64,000 nt of DNA from Timema cristinae (Eukaryota > Arthropoda > Insecta > Phasmatodea > Timematidae): the NCBI GenBank assembly GCA_039000515.1, contig JBCFYV010003508.1:49641611-49705610 (forward strand). Direction: 5' to 3'. Under the pieces are notes generated by a model. It saw only the letters and a program-made list of their open reading frames with translations. It was not told where the DNA came from and did no database searches. The translations under genes were made by a program, and so were the position numbers. Below, in pieces: positions 44,656 through 58,139 of this stretch. Each line of letters starts with the position of its first letter. Position 1 is the first letter of the stretch.

Positions 44656-45860
44656 ATAAACTGTTGATTCTTTCAATAAGGTCCCACGATAAAAACAAAC
44701 AATTCTGTTTCGTGATAAAGCTCTGAAAGAACGAACATTGATTGTCTTGTGAGTCGCGTGAACCCCCCTGGGCTTCCCCCTCCTACTTTCACTTTATATA
44801 GCCTACTAAACAAAAGTGGGTTAACGTGTTTGATACTATTGATGATTGTCCATGCAACACACTCGTGAACAATACTTGGTAGAATTTCACCAATTTAAGT
44901 CGACAATGCCTTTACAATACGCCATCAATACGAGCATATAGTGTTGTAGTAGCACGAAACAATTTTATGTTTTTATTGATAACACACTCGAGGTAAGTTT
45001 GATCTTATACAGGGTGTTCGGAAACTCATAGCCCAAACTGTACATATATATTGTTTGAACCAAAAGTAATAGAAAATGCCGGTAGACCTACATCCGGCAA
45101 ACTATGCAAATACCATACAATTAGGTCTAAATATAGTCTCATATTTGTCTCATTAAGTAAATATAGCCGTGATTTAACCCCTATCTACCTATAAACGGAA
45201 GACCAGACCGGATTAGATTGGGGACTTCATCCACTCACCCTCTGTCGAGGGTTACAATTAAAATGTTATAGCACAATTTTAACAAGTAATAAATAGTGAT
45301 TCAATGATTTATAATCATTGTTGTTCAGGTGAAGTATAGTAATCAACGTATGAGAATGAAATTTAGTATAACTATACATTCATATGAGGTGTACACATGA
45401 CTTATTCACAATATGTTAAGGAGACGTAATTTTTAGTGTACAAGCAGTTTAAAAGTGATAAAATTACATTATTTTAAATTGTATATAAACACTGTTTTTT
45501 ATGCTTCGGTAATTTTATTTTATCTCATTTTGTAGAACACAGTGTAATTATTTAGAAAAAATGTTATTTAACTTTACTCAATAATTTTATAATTATATTT
45601 GAATTTATTATGCAAATGTAAATTTGAAATGTATATTTCATGAAATTTCTTGTTTTGACTGCGCTGATTGTAGAGACTAGTAGAACAAAATATGACAGTC
45701 CGAAGCAGAGGGTCAGACAGTCCCAACTAATAACAGTGTCGGTGTTGCTGGAATGGACTGAGACGTTGTTACCTGCTATCTGCTCTAAGATAACTCCCCT
45801 ATCCCCAACTGTGTTAAATTCCCTGCCAAAATGTCAAACGGACTCAAACAATCGTAGTAG
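44656..45860. other. No recognised gene; possible transposon end
   Basis: ACAGGGTGTTCGGAAACTCA at 45011 resembles ends of non-autonomous DNA transposons in invertebrates, but no inverted partner was found. Rest AT-rich. Confidence 0.35.
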
Positions 45861-45870
45861 TTCCCACTAT

Positions 45871-46153
45871 TATTATTATTATTATTAGCACCGCGTCTTA
45901 CTACCCGTTCGGGTTATACGCACTTACGCTAATGTGTAATGGTAGGGTGATTGTGAAATGAAATGGAGGACCTACAGTTTAACGTGGAATCCGAACCACG
46001 GTGGAGACCTGGCATTCCCCACATTCACAAGATGTCTTGTCAGAGGTGAAGGAAGGGTTTGGTAATCAGATAAATCCGTGCCGGGACCGAGGATTGAACC
46101 CCGGCCGCCAGCACAGAAGTCTGACACATTAACCCTAGACCACCAGGTCACAA
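45871..46153 (-). mobile_element. SINE-A, full length, with 10-bp target-site duplication
   Basis: Reverse complement of tail, body and complete tRNA-like head to CTAGACCACCAGGTCA. TTCCCACTAT flanks it exactly (45861-45870 and 46154-46163). Confidence 0.96.
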
Positions 46154-46163
46154 TTCCCACTAT

Positions 46164-46897
46164 CGAATTACCTTAATTTCCCTAGCTATTTAATATTCTC
46201 GAAACAACACTCCGATACAAGGGAGACCTTGTGCCCTATCAACTGTTTTATCTACACGTACTTCATGTTGTTCATATGAGAGCGAAGACCTGCAACCATT
46301 TCTTGGAATCTGTCAGGAACAAACCACTTGAACACGTCAATTCATATCGAGTTCTTTGAAAGCAATGCAGCTTCATTTTAAACAATGTTATTGAATGATT
46401 ATATTTATACTTTTTTTATGAATATAATTTTTTAGAAATCATAACCAAGATTAATTGTTCAGACTTTTTCAGATTAATCAAATCACGATGAGTTTTAAAA
46501 TGTGTAAATGTTTTCTTTAAAATGTTTTTAAACGACTGATATGAGATTGTAGTCTTCAAATTTCTTATCACATCAATATTTTAACTCTTTCCATTTACAA
46601 GTTTCTAAATACGCTGTGTAGACCCTCTAGTGTTATTTTAGTAGAAAGGACGTGTAAGGTCTTTTATCCTACCACAATCCTACTATAGAGTAAGGTTCTA
46701 GTAGGATTAAAGGAGTTATTAAAGAACTCCTTACAAAATTCTACCATGTATACATATATTAATTAAATATCTAGGGAATAGAAGCGTACGTTAGATGAAC
46801 GGCTCCTACATTAGCTAAGAGAGGGCATGGGGAAACCTCAGCGATGTCATTTGGGGAAAACATTCCCCAGATTCAAACCACAGTTTTCCTATGTGTG
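46164..46897. other. No gene; small hairpin and weak SINE trace
   Basis: AAGGAGTT / AACTCCTT hairpin at about 46709-46731. Near 46770-46890 weak SINE-B-like traces on the minus strand (GATTCAAACCACAG). Otherwise nothing. Confidence 0.4.
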
Positions 46898-49859
46898 TCT
46901 CCCTGGCCACCCGACTTTTAGCCACCCGGTTTTTGAAAACGCCCATCGTTTGTGCTACGTTAGTGCTGGTTAGTGCCCGATTTTCATCGTTAGTGCTGTA
47001 AATTTACAGCACTTATTCACGATTCTTTATGGGTGGCTAGGGAGATATCTCCCTGGCCACCCACTATAAGAAATAATAGAGATAATCAATTTTTGAAAAC
47101 GCCCATCGTTTGTGCTACGTTAGTGCTGGTTAGTGCCCGATTTTCATCGTTAGTGCTGTAAATTTACAGCACTTATTCACGATTCTTTATGGGTGGCTAG
47201 GAGATATCTCCCTGGCCACCCACTATAAGAAATAATAGAGATAATCAATTTTTGAAAACGCCCATCGTTTGTGCTACGTTAGTGCTGGTTAGTGCCCGAT
47301 TTTCATCGTTAGTGCTGTAAATTTACAGAAATTATTCACGATTCTTTATGGGTGGCTAGGAAGATATCTCCCTGGCCAGCCACTATAAGAAATCATAGAG
47401 ATAGTCAATTTTTGAAAACGCCCATCGTTTGTGCTACGTTAGTGCTGGTTAGTGCCCGATTTTCATCGTTAGTGCTGTAAATTAACAGAAATTATTCACG
47501 ATTCTTTATGGGTGGCTAGGGAGATATCTCCCTGGCCACCCACTATAAGAAATAATAGAGATAATCAATTTTTGAAAACGCCCATCGTTTGTGCTACGTT
47601 AGTGCTGGTTAGTGCCCGATTTTCATCTTTAGTGTTGTAAATTTACATAAATTATTCACGATTCTTTATGGGTGGCTAGGGAGATATCTCCCTGGCCACC
47701 CACTATAAGAAATAATAGAGATAATCAATTTTTGAAAACGCCCCTCGTTTGTGCTACGTTAGTGCTGGTTAGTGCCCGATTTTCATCGTTAATGCTGTAA
47801 ATTTACAGAAATTATTCACGATTCTTTATGGGTGGCTAGGGAGATATCTCCCTTGCCACCCACTATAAGAAATAATAGAGATAATCAATTTTCGAAAACG
47901 CCCATCGTTTGTGCTACGTTAGTGCTGGTTAGTGCCGATTTTCATCGTTAGTGCTGTAAATTTACAGAAATTATTCACGATTCTTTATGGGTGGCTAGGG
48001 AGATATCTCCCTGGCCACCCAATATAAGAAATAATAGAGATAATCAATTTTTGAAAACGCCCATCGTTTGTGCTACGTTAGTGCTGGTTAGTGCCCGATT
48101 TTCATTGTTAGTGCTGTAAATTTACAGAAATTATTCACGATTCTTTATGGGTGGCTAGGGAGACAACTCCCTGGCCACCCACTATAAGAAATAATAGAGA
48201 TAATCAATTTTTGAAAACGCCGATCGTTTGTGCTACGTTAGTGCTGGTTAGTACCCGATTTTTATCGTTAGCGTTGTAAATTTACAGAAATTATTCACGA
48301 TTCTTTATGGGTGGCTAGGGAGATATCTCCCTGTACACCCACTATAAGAAATAATAAATATAATCAATTTTTGAAAACGCCTATCGTTTGTGCTACGTTA
48401 GTGCTGGTTAGTGGCCGATTTTCATCGTTAATGCTGTAAATTTACAGAAATTATTCACGATTCTTTATGGGTGGCTAGGGAGATATCTCCCTTGCCACCC
48501 ACTATAAGAAATAATAGAGATAATCAATTTTTGAAAACGCCCATCGTTTGTGCTACGTTAGTGCTGGTTAGTGCCCGATTTTCATCGTTAGTGCTGTAAA
48601 TTTACAGAAATTATTCACGATTCTTTATGGGTGGCTAGGAGATATCTCCCTGGCCACCCACTATAAGAAATAATAGAGATAATCAATTTTTAAAAACTCC
48701 CATCGTTTGTGCTACGTTAGTGCTGGTTAGTGCCCGATTTTCATCGTTAATGCTGTAAATTTACAGAAATTATTCACGATTCTTTTAGTGGTGGCTAGGG
48801 AGATATCTCCCTTGCCACCCACTATAAGAAATAATAGAGATAATCAATTTTCGAAAACGCCCATCGTTTGTGCTACGTTAGTGCTGGTTAGTGCCCGATT
48901 TTCATCGTTAGTGCTGTAAATTTACAGAAATTATTCACGATTCTTTATGGGTGGCTAGGGAGATATCTCCCTGGCCACCCAATATAAGAAATAATAGAGA
49001 TAATCAATTTTTGAAAACGCCCATCGTTTGTGCTACGTTAGTGCTGGTTAGTGCCCGATTTTCATTGTTAGTGCTGTAAATTTACAGAAATTATTCACGA
49101 TTCTTTATGGGTGGCTAGGGAGACAACTCCCTGGCCACCCACTATAAGAAATAATAGAGATAATCAATTTTTGAAAACGCCGATCGTTTGTGCTACGTTA
49201 GTGCTGGTTAGTACCCGATTTTTATCGTTAGCGTTGTAAATTTACAGAAATTATTCACGATTCTTTATGGGTGGCTAGGGAGATATCTCCCTGTACACCC
49301 ACTATAAGAAATAATAGATATAATCAATTTTTGAAAACGCCTATCGTTTGTGCTACGTTAGTGCTGGTTAGTGGCCGATTTTCATCGTTAATGCTGTAAA
49401 TTTACAGAAATTATTCACGATTCTTTATGGGTGGCTAGGGAGATATCTCCCTTGCCACCCACTATAAGAAATAATAGAGATAATCAATTTTTGAAAACGC
49501 CCATCGTTTGTGCTACGTTAGTGCTGGTTAGTGCCCGATTTTCATCGTTAGTGCTGTAAATTTACAGAAATTATTCACGATTCTTTATGGGTGGCTAGGG
49601 AGATATCTCCCTGGCCACCCACTATAAGAAATAATAGAGATAATCAATTTTTAAAAACGCCATCGTTTGTGCTACGTTAGTGCTGGTTAGTGCCCAATTT
49701 TCATTGTTAGTGCTGTAAATTTACAGAAATTATTCACGATTCTTTATGGGTGGCTAGGGAGATATCTCCCTGGCCACCCACTATAAGAAATAATAGAGAT
49801 AATCAATTTTTGAAAACGCCCATCGTTTGTGCTACGTTAGTCCTGGTTAGTGCCCGATT
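46898..49859. repeat. 160-bp satellite, about 18.5 monomers with 6-mer higher-order repeat
   Basis: Monomers recur every 160 bp (for example GGGTGGCTAG at 47031 and 47191). Most carry a near-perfect 32-bp palindrome, arms GGGTGGCTAGGGAGAT / ATCTCCCTGGCCACCC (47031-47062). The first two also hold the perfect 20-bp palindrome GTGCTGTAAATTTACAGCAC (46993, 47153), half lost in later monomers. Rare variants recur exactly 960 bp apart: GACAACTCC (48163/49123), CTGTACACCC (48331/49291), CGATCGTTTG (48221/49181). Confidence 0.98.
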
Positions 49860-50187
49860 GTATCAATAACATATATTATTTACATCGATAGTATAGTAGC
49901 TATAGTTATTTGTTAAATACGTTTAAGTAAGATATAATCCATGCCATAGCAAAAATATAATAATACAATTTTGTCCAGTATAATGGATAGCGATAATATT
50001 TTACTGTCAATAATATACTTATGATAGTTGACCACATTTAATAACTATAGCCTAATGTTGCGTTAATAAGATAGTATATTAGCGTTATTTAGCAACAACC
50101 ACTTGTGCGCCCGGATAAAAATAATAGCTACACAATTTTTTTAACACTCATTCTTTGCGTTTTTGGTAAATTTCATCCCGTTTTCAT
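49860..50187. other. Unique spacer between two satellites
   Basis: 328 bases of AT-rich DNA with no repeat of either satellite and no recognised element. Confidence 0.6.
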
Positions 50188-53100
50188 TTTAAGATCACAA
50201 GACCCGAAAAGATAGGAGATTAGATGGTCTCTTATGCACTTCAATATTACAAGATTGGTGGAAAAATCACGAATATTCAAAAAAACTCTAAAACTATTGA
50301 TTTTTCATGTAAAAATTCCCCAACTATAAGGAAGGCCCTGGAATTACCTACTTAAAGAAAGCTTAAATGTTTTGATCGAATTAAAAACTAGGTTGTTACC
50401 GGCTGTTCTGTAGCCAACATATATGGTAAACTTAAACATTTAAAAAATTCACAAAACATGATCCGATAGAAAAGTGTAATTTAAATGTTGTCTCGTGCAC
50501 TTCAATACTACCAAATTGCCGGACACACTACACAAACATTCAAAATAACTCTAAAAATATCGATTTTTCATATAAAAATTCCTTATGTAAAACGAAGTCC
50601 CTGGAATAACCTACTTAAAAAGAGATTACATGTTACGATCGGAAAAAAAATTTAGCTTCACTGGCTCTTCCGTAGTCAACAACATGGTAAAATGAAGTGC
50701 TCTGATTTACGTACATAAAAGAATTCACAAGACTCGATAATATAAAAGATTATATGGTGTCTTGTGCAGTCCCACAAAATTGCCAGACACATCACAAATA
50801 TTCAAAATAACTCAAAAAATATCAATTTTTCATATAAAAATTTCCCAAGTAATGGGAAAGCCTTAGAATTACACACTAATTGAGATTTCACATGTTACGA
50901 TCGGATAAAAAATTTAGCTTTTATGGGTTTTTATGTAATCCACATATATAATAAAAGGAAGGGCTCGGATTTACATACATTAAAAAAGTTCACAAGACCC
51001 GAAAAGATAGGAGATTAGATGGTCTCTTATGCACTTCAATATTACAAGATTGGTGGAAAAATCACGATTATTCAAAATAACTCTAAAACTATTGATTTTT
51101 CATATAAAAATTCCCCAACTATAAGGAAGGCCCTGGAATTACCTACTTAAAGAAAGCTTAAATGTTTTGATCGAATAAAAAACTAAGTTGTTACCGGCTC
51201 TTCTGTAGCCAACATATATGGTAAACATAAACATTAAAAAAATCTAAAAACATGATCCGATAGAAAAGTTTAATTTAAATGTTGTCTCGTGCACTTCAAT
51301 ACTACCAAATTGCCGGACACACTACACAAACATTCAAAATAACTCTAAAAATATTGATTTTTCATATAAAAATTCCTTATCTAAAACGAAGTCCCTGGAA
51401 TAACCTACTTAAAAAGAGATTACATGTTACGATCGGATAAAAAATTTAGCTTCACTGGCTCTTCCGTTGTCAATATACATGTTAAAATGAAGGGCTCGGA
51501 TTTAGGTAGATAAAAGAATTCACAAGACTCGATAATATAAAAGATTATATGGTGTCTTGTGCAGTCCCACAAAATTGCCAGACACATCACAAATATTCAA
51601 AATAACTCAAAATATCAATTTTTCATATAAATATTCCAAAGCAATGGAAAAGGCCTGAGAATTACCCGCTAAATGAGATTTCACATGTTACGATCGGATA
51701 AAAAATTTAGCTTTTATGGGTTTTTATGTAATCCACATATATAATAAAAGGAAGGGCTCGGATTTACATACATTAAAAAAGTTCACAAGACCCGAAAAGA
51801 TAGGAGATTAGATGGTCTCTTATGCACTTCAATATTAGAAGATTGGTGGAAAAATCACGAATATTCAAAATAACTCTAAAACTATTGATTTTTCATATAA
51901 AAATTCCCCAACTATAAGGAAGGCCCTGAAAATACCTACTTAAAGAAAGCTTAAATGTTTTGATCGAATAAAAAACTAAGTTGTTACCGGCTCTTCTGTA
52001 GCCAACATAAATGGTAAACATAAACATTAAAAAAAATCACAAAACATGATCCGATAGAAAAGTGTAATTTAAATAATGTCTCGTGCACTTCAATACCACC
52101 AAATTGCCGGACACACTACACAAACATTCAAAATAACTCTAAAAATATCGATTTTTCATATACAAATTCCTTATCTAAAACGAAGTCCCTGGAATAACCT
52201 ACTTAAAAAGAGATTACATGTAACGATCGGATAAAAAATTTAGTTCCACTGGCTCTTCCGTTGTCAACATACATGGTAAAATGAAGTGCTCTGATTTACG
52301 TACATAAAAGAATTCACAAGACTCGATAATATAAAAGATTATATGGTGTCTTGTGCAGTCCCACAAAATTGCCAGACACATCACAAATATTCAAAATAAC
52401 TAAAAAATATACAATTTTTCATATAAAATTTCCCAAGTAATGGGAAGGCCTTAGAATTACCCACTAAATGAGATTTCACATGTTACGATCGGATAAAAAA
52501 TTTAGCTTTTATGGGTTTTTATGTAATCCACATATATAATAAAAGGAAGGGCTCGGATTTACATACATTAAAAAAGTTCACAAGACCCGAAAAGATAGGA
52601 GATTAGATGGTCTCTTATGCACTTCAATATTACAAGATTGGTGGAAAAATCATGATTATTCAAAATAACTCTAAAACTATTGATTTTTCATTTAAAAATT
52701 CCCCAACTATAAGGAAGGCCCTGGAATTACCTACTTAAAGAAAGCTTAAATGTTTTGATCGAATAAAAAACTAAGTTGTTTCCGGCTCTTCTGTAGCCAA
52801 CATAAATGGTAAACATAAACATTAAAAAAATCACAAAACATGATCCGATAGAAAAGTGTAATTTAAATGTTGTCTCGTGCACTTAAATACTACCAAATTG
52901 CCGGACACACTACACAAACATTCAAAATAACTCTAAAAATATCGATTTTTCATATAAAAATTCCTTATCTAAAACGAAGTCCCTGGAATAACCTACTTAA
53001 AAAGAGATTACATGTTACGATCAGATAGAAAAATTTAGCTTCACTGGCTTTTCCGTAGTCAACATACATGGTAAAATGAAGGCTCGGATTTACGTACATA

Positions 53101-56100
53101 AAAAATTCACAAGACTCGATAATATAAAAGATTATATGGTGTCTTGTGCAGTCCCACAAAATTGCCAGACACATCACAAATATTCAAAATAACTCTAAAA
53201 AATATCAATTTTTCATATAAAAATTTCCCAAGTAATGGGAAGGCCTTAGAATTACCCACTAAATGAATTTCACATGTTACGATCGGATAAAAAATTTAGC
53301 TTTTGTGGGTTTTTATGTAATCCACATATATAATAAAAGGAAGAGCTCGGATTTACATACATTAAAAAAGTTCACAAGACCCGAAAAGATAGGAGATTAG
53401 ATGGTCTCTTATGCACTTCAATATTACAAGATTGGTGGAAAAATCACGAATATTCAAAATAACTCTAAACTATTGATTTTTATATAAAAATTCCCCAACT
53501 ATAAGGGGCCCTGGAATTACCTACTTAAAGAAAGCTTAAATGTTTTGATCGAATAAAAAACTAAGTTGTTACCGGCTCTTCTGTAGCCAACATATATGGT
53601 AAACATAAACATTAAAAAAAATCACAAAACATGATCCGATAGAAAAGTGTAATTTAAATTATGTCTCGTGCACTTCAATACTACCAAATTGCCGGACACA
53701 CTACACAAACATTCAAAATAACTCTAAAAATATCGATTTTTCATATAAAAATTCCTTATGTAAAACGAAGTCCCTGGAATAACCTACTTAAAAAGAATTA
53801 CATGTTACGATCGATAAAAAATTTAGCTTCACTGGCTTTCCGTAGTCAACATACATGGTAAAATGAAGGGCTCTGATTTACGTACATAAAAAATTCACAA
53901 GACTCGATAATATAAAAGATTATATGGTGTCTTGTGCAGTCCCACAAAATTGCCAGACACATCACAAATATTCAAAATAACTCAAAAATATCAATTTTTC
54001 ATATAAAAATTTCCCAAGTAATGGGAAGGCCTTAGAATTCCCACACTAAATGAGATTTCACATGTTACGATCGGATAAAAAATTTAGCTTTTGTGGTTTT
54101 TATGTAATCCACATATATAATAAAAGGAAGGCTCGGATTTACATACATTAAAAAAGTTCACAAGACCCGAAAAGATAGGAGATTAGATGGTCTCTTATGC
54201 ACTTCAATATTACAAGATTGGTGGAAAAATCACGATATTCAAAATAACTCTAAAACTATTGATTTTTCATATAAAATTCCCAACTATAAGGAAGGCCCTG
54301 GAAGGCCCTGGAATTACCTACTTAAAGAAAGCTTAAATGTTTTGATCGAATAAAAAACTAAGTTGTTACCGGCTCTTCTGTAGCCAACATATATGGTAAA
54401 CATAAACATTAAAAAAATCACAAAACATGATCCGATAGAAAAGTGTAATTTAAATGTGTCTCGTGCACTTCAATACTACCAAATTGCCGGACACACTACA
54501 CAAACATTCAAAATAACTCTAAAAATATCGATTTTTCATATAAAAATTCCTTATCTAAAACGAAGTCCCTGGAATAACCTACTTAAAAAGAGATTACATG
54601 TTACGATCGGATAAAAAATTTAGCTTCACTGGCTCTTCCGTATCAACATACATGGTAAAATGAAGTGCTCTGATTTACGTACATAAAAGAATTCAACAAG
54701 ACTCGATAATATAAAAGATTATATGGTGTCTTGTGCAGTCCCACAAAATTGCCAGACACATCACAAATATTCAAAATAACTCAAAAAATATCAATTTTTC
54801 ATATAAAAATTTCCCAAGTAATGGGAAGGCCTTAGAATTACACACTAAATGAGATTTCACATGTTACGATCGGATAAAAAATTTAGCTTTTATGGGTTTT
54901 TATGTAATCACAATATATAAAAAGGAAGGGCTCGGATTTACATACATTAAAAAAGTTCACAAGACCCGAAAAGATAGGAGATTAGATGGTCTCTTATGCA
55001 CTTCAATATTACAAGATTGGTGGAAAAATCACGATTATTCAAAATAACTCTAAAACTATTGATTTTTCATATAAAAATTCCCCAACTATAAGGAAGGCCC
55101 TGGAATTACCTACTTAAAGAAAGCTTAAATGTTTTGATCGAATAAAAAACTAAGTTGTTACCGGCTCTTCTGTAGCCAACATATATGGTAAACATAAACA
55201 TTAAAAAAAATCACAAAACATGATCCGATAGAAAAGTGTAATTTAAATAATGTCTCGTGCACTTCAATACTACCAAATTGCCGGACACACTACACAAACA
55301 TTCAAAATAACTCTAAAAATATCGATTTTTCATATAAAAATTCCTTATCTAAAACGAAGTCCCTGGAATAACCTACTTAAAAAGAGATTACATGTTACGA
55401 TCGGATAAAAAATTTAGCTTCACTGGCTCTTCGTTGTCAACATACATGGTAAAATGAAGGGCTCGGATTTACGTACATAAAAGAATTAACAAGACTCGAT
55501 AATTATAAAGATTATATGGTGTCTTGTGCAGTCCCACAAAATTGCCAGACACATCACAAATATTCAAAATAACTCAAAAAATATCAATTTTTCATATAAA
55601 AATTTCCCAAGTAATGGGAAGGCCTTAGAATTACCACTAAATGAGATTTCACATGTTACGATCGGATAAAAAATTTAGCTTTTGTGGGTTTTTATGTAAT
55701 CCACATATATAATAAAAGGAAGGGCTCGGATTTACATACATTAAAAAAGTTCACAAGACCCGAAAAGATAGGAGATTAGATGGTCTCTTATGCACTTCAA
55801 TATTACAAGATTGGTGGAAAAATCACGATTATTCAAAATAACTCTAAAACTATTGATTTTTCATATAAAAATTCCCCAACTATAAGGAAGGCCCTGGAAT
55901 TACCTACTTAAAGAAAGCTTAAATGTTTTGATCGAATAAAAAACTAAGTTGTTACGGCTCTTCTGTAGCCAACATATATGGTAAACATAAACATTAAAAA
56001 AATCAAAAACATGATCCGATAGAAAAGTGTAATTTAAATGTTGTCTCGTGCACTTCAATACTACCAAATTGCCGGACACACTAACAAACATTCAAAATAA

Positions 56101-56152
56101 TTCAAAAAAATATCGATTTTTGTATAAAAATTCTTCATGTAAAACGAAGTCC
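50188..56152. repeat. 264-bp satellite in 3-monomer (about 794-bp) higher-order repeats
   Basis: Three diverged monomers alternate. Type A carries GACCCGAAAAGATAGGAGAT. Type B carries CATGATCCGATAGAAAAGTG. Type C carries CTCGATAATATAAAAGATTA. Type A starts at 50201, 50996, 51789, 52584, 53378, 54164, 54963 and 55757, so the composite period is 786-799 bp (7.5 copies). All monomers share ATTCAAAATAACTC and TTTTTCATATAAAAATT. The array is cut by the assembly gap. ORFs in it are short and disposable. Confidence 0.98.
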
Positions 56153-56252
56153 NNNNNNNNNNNNNNNNNNNNNNNNNNNNNNNNNNNNNNNNNNNNNNNN
56201 NNNNNNNNNNNNNNNNNNNNNNNNNNNNNNNNNNNNNNNNNNNNNNNNNNNN
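56153..56252. other. Assembly gap of 100 N
   Basis: Exactly 100 N directly after satellite monomer sequence. It is a placeholder of unknown true size; the satellite does not resume on the right side. Confidence 1.
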
Positions 56253-56521
56253 TACTTCTAGATAGAGAGCTTCATAGTTTTATTTAACCTCTTTCTTATT
56301 TACTTGACAGAGGGCGGTTGTAGGTGAAGGGGAGGTCAGTGTTTACCTCCCTGCCTGGGGGTTTTAACTAAATGTATTCTTAATCGCACTTACACAAATG
56401 CGGAAACATTTAAGCTACAATATACCTTCCTAATTACTACTTCATTAGCGTAATGAATGACGATATCACCTCATACTACCCGCACAGACCTGTCACATTT
56501 AATTCCGTTACTAACACAGGG

Positions 56522-56801
56522 TTACCTGGCGGTCTAGGGGTAAGGTGTCAGACCTCTGTGCTGGCGGCCGGGGTTCAATCCTCGGTCCCGACACAGATTT
56601 ATCTGATTACCAAACCCTTCCTTCACCTCTGACAAGACATCTTGTGAATGTGGGGAATGCCAGGCCTCCACCGTGGTTCGGATTCCACGTTAAACTGTAG
56701 GTCCTTCATTTCATCTCACAATCACCTACCATTACACATTAGCGTAAGTGCGTATAACCCGAACGGGTAGTAAGACGCGGTGCTAATAATAATAATAAAT
56801 C
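56522..56801 (+). mobile_element. SINE-A, full length
   Basis: GTTACCTGGCGGTCTAGGGG, box B region GGGGTTCAATCCTCGG, body and intact tail GTATAACCCGAACGGGTAGT + AAGACGCGGTGC with TAA repeats. No clear target duplication found. The interval 56253-56521 before it has no recognised feature. Confidence 0.95.
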
Positions 56802-57000
56802 CACGACAAATATTTCGACCCAGCCGGGAAATGACCTTGGCACCATTCAGATCAATAGAGAAAAGCTCTATCGACCAAGGTTAGTTATTGGTTTCACAAC
56901 AGAGTAGGAACAATAGTCCCCTATTAGACTGGAATGCCTGCTATTACTCGGTCAGTAATTAGTTGAAATCTAGTCTGATGTTCAGGAATGTAAAACTCCA

Positions 57001-57245
57001 CAAACCGTGTACTCATCACAAGACAATGCTAGGATAATCAAGTCTCGTAGATTGCAGTGGACAGAACATGCAGCGTGAATGGGAGATTCTAGAACCTTGA
57101 TCAGGTACTGTCTGGTAAACCCACTAGGAACAACTAGACACAGGTGGGAGGATAACATTAGAATGAACCTGAAATATATAGAGTGTAATGAGGTGGACTG
57201 GATAGAACTAGCTCAAATAGGGACCATCTCAAGAATAATATTATT
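57001..57245 (+). mobile_element. C-terminal LINE fragment, second family
   Basis: The plus frame reads ARIIKSRRLQWTEHAA, a stop, then MGDSR, RWEDNIRMNLKYIECNEVDW and IELAQIG. This is the familiar tail RRLRWAGH..RMGDSR...RWEDNIRMDLKE...DWI.LAQ of an endonuclease/RT non-LTR retrotransposon. It is a different type from the fragments at 27248 and 30745. Broken and without an RT core. Confidence 0.85.
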
Positions 57246-57312
57246 GTTCCTCTAGTTATTGTGCTAGTGTAAATAGGGTGTGTTATAATTCACAACCTTT
57301 ATTCCAGTGTGT

Positions 57313-57333
57313 CAGTGTGTGTGTGTGTGTGTG
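57313..57333. repeat. GT dinucleotide run
   Basis: About ten GT units, perfect. Confidence 0.9.
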
Positions 57334-57494
57334 TTGCTCTTCATTAACGAATGCCCTGTCTACCGCGTGTTCTGGGACAACGCCCAGCAATTAGAAGGAT
57401 GTAACAGGGAGATATAACAGGTCACCTACATTCCAGGCAACAGCAGACACTACTTTCCGTGATTACTAGATTAAATACTTGCACTAGTGATCAC

Positions 57495-57800
57495 ACAGTC
57501 TCGGTGTCTGGTAAGCTTAGGTTCGTATCTCAGCCAGATGTCTAAGGGGTGATTTTACACATTTATTATAACCATTGTGGTTTTGTCTATCTCCTCTTAT
57601 AGCTAATGCGGGCTCACTTTACCTAGGGTCTTAAGAGCCTTCCTCATCCCTATTTTTGTACTAAGCCGTTGTTAAACGCAATCGCTAGAATATATATTTA
57701 ATTCCAGAGAGTAGGTGTGCACTAAGTATTTCTCTCTCTATTAACGGTTTTCCCCTCTCTTTACACTCGAATGTGTGTACATTTCCTCATCTGTACCCTA
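57495..57800 (+). mobile_element. SINE-B-like remnants
   Basis: GGTGTCTGGTAAGCTTAGGT + TCGTATCTCAG (box B region), AATGCGGGCTCACTTTACC and CCTTCCTCATCCCTATTTT to 57665. A second body piece CACTCGAATGTGTGTACATT + TCCTCATC is at 57763-57791. Confidence 0.45.
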
Positions 57801-58139
57801 TTAGTTTAGATATTCAGAGAGCCCAAAGGGGTGGTATAAAAGGGTGCACAGTAAAATATCCCAAGAGGCCAAAATACTCTCCTGCTGTTTGTTAGTTTTT
57901 CTCGTAACTTCCAAACTAATGAATGTATGTAGTTTGTATATTCTTTGTTGGAGTCCCGGTATAATGTACATGTGAAATTGGAGTTTACTGTTTTACATCT
58001 GAGGGACTGAAATACGTGCCCGGACTAGAATTGACTTGGTTTAGAAAATACACGCTAAATATATTATGTAATATTGATCTATATTGGACAAATCTTTGTA
58101 CATGTACAGTGTATGCATTATATAATATATTAATAGTTT

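Noticed and set aside
46898..56152. Search for a CENP-B box in the satellites
   Set aside because: No sequence close to the known CENP-B box was seen in either monomer set.
56048..56287. ORF spanning the N gap
   Set aside because: Artefact of reading through unknown bases.
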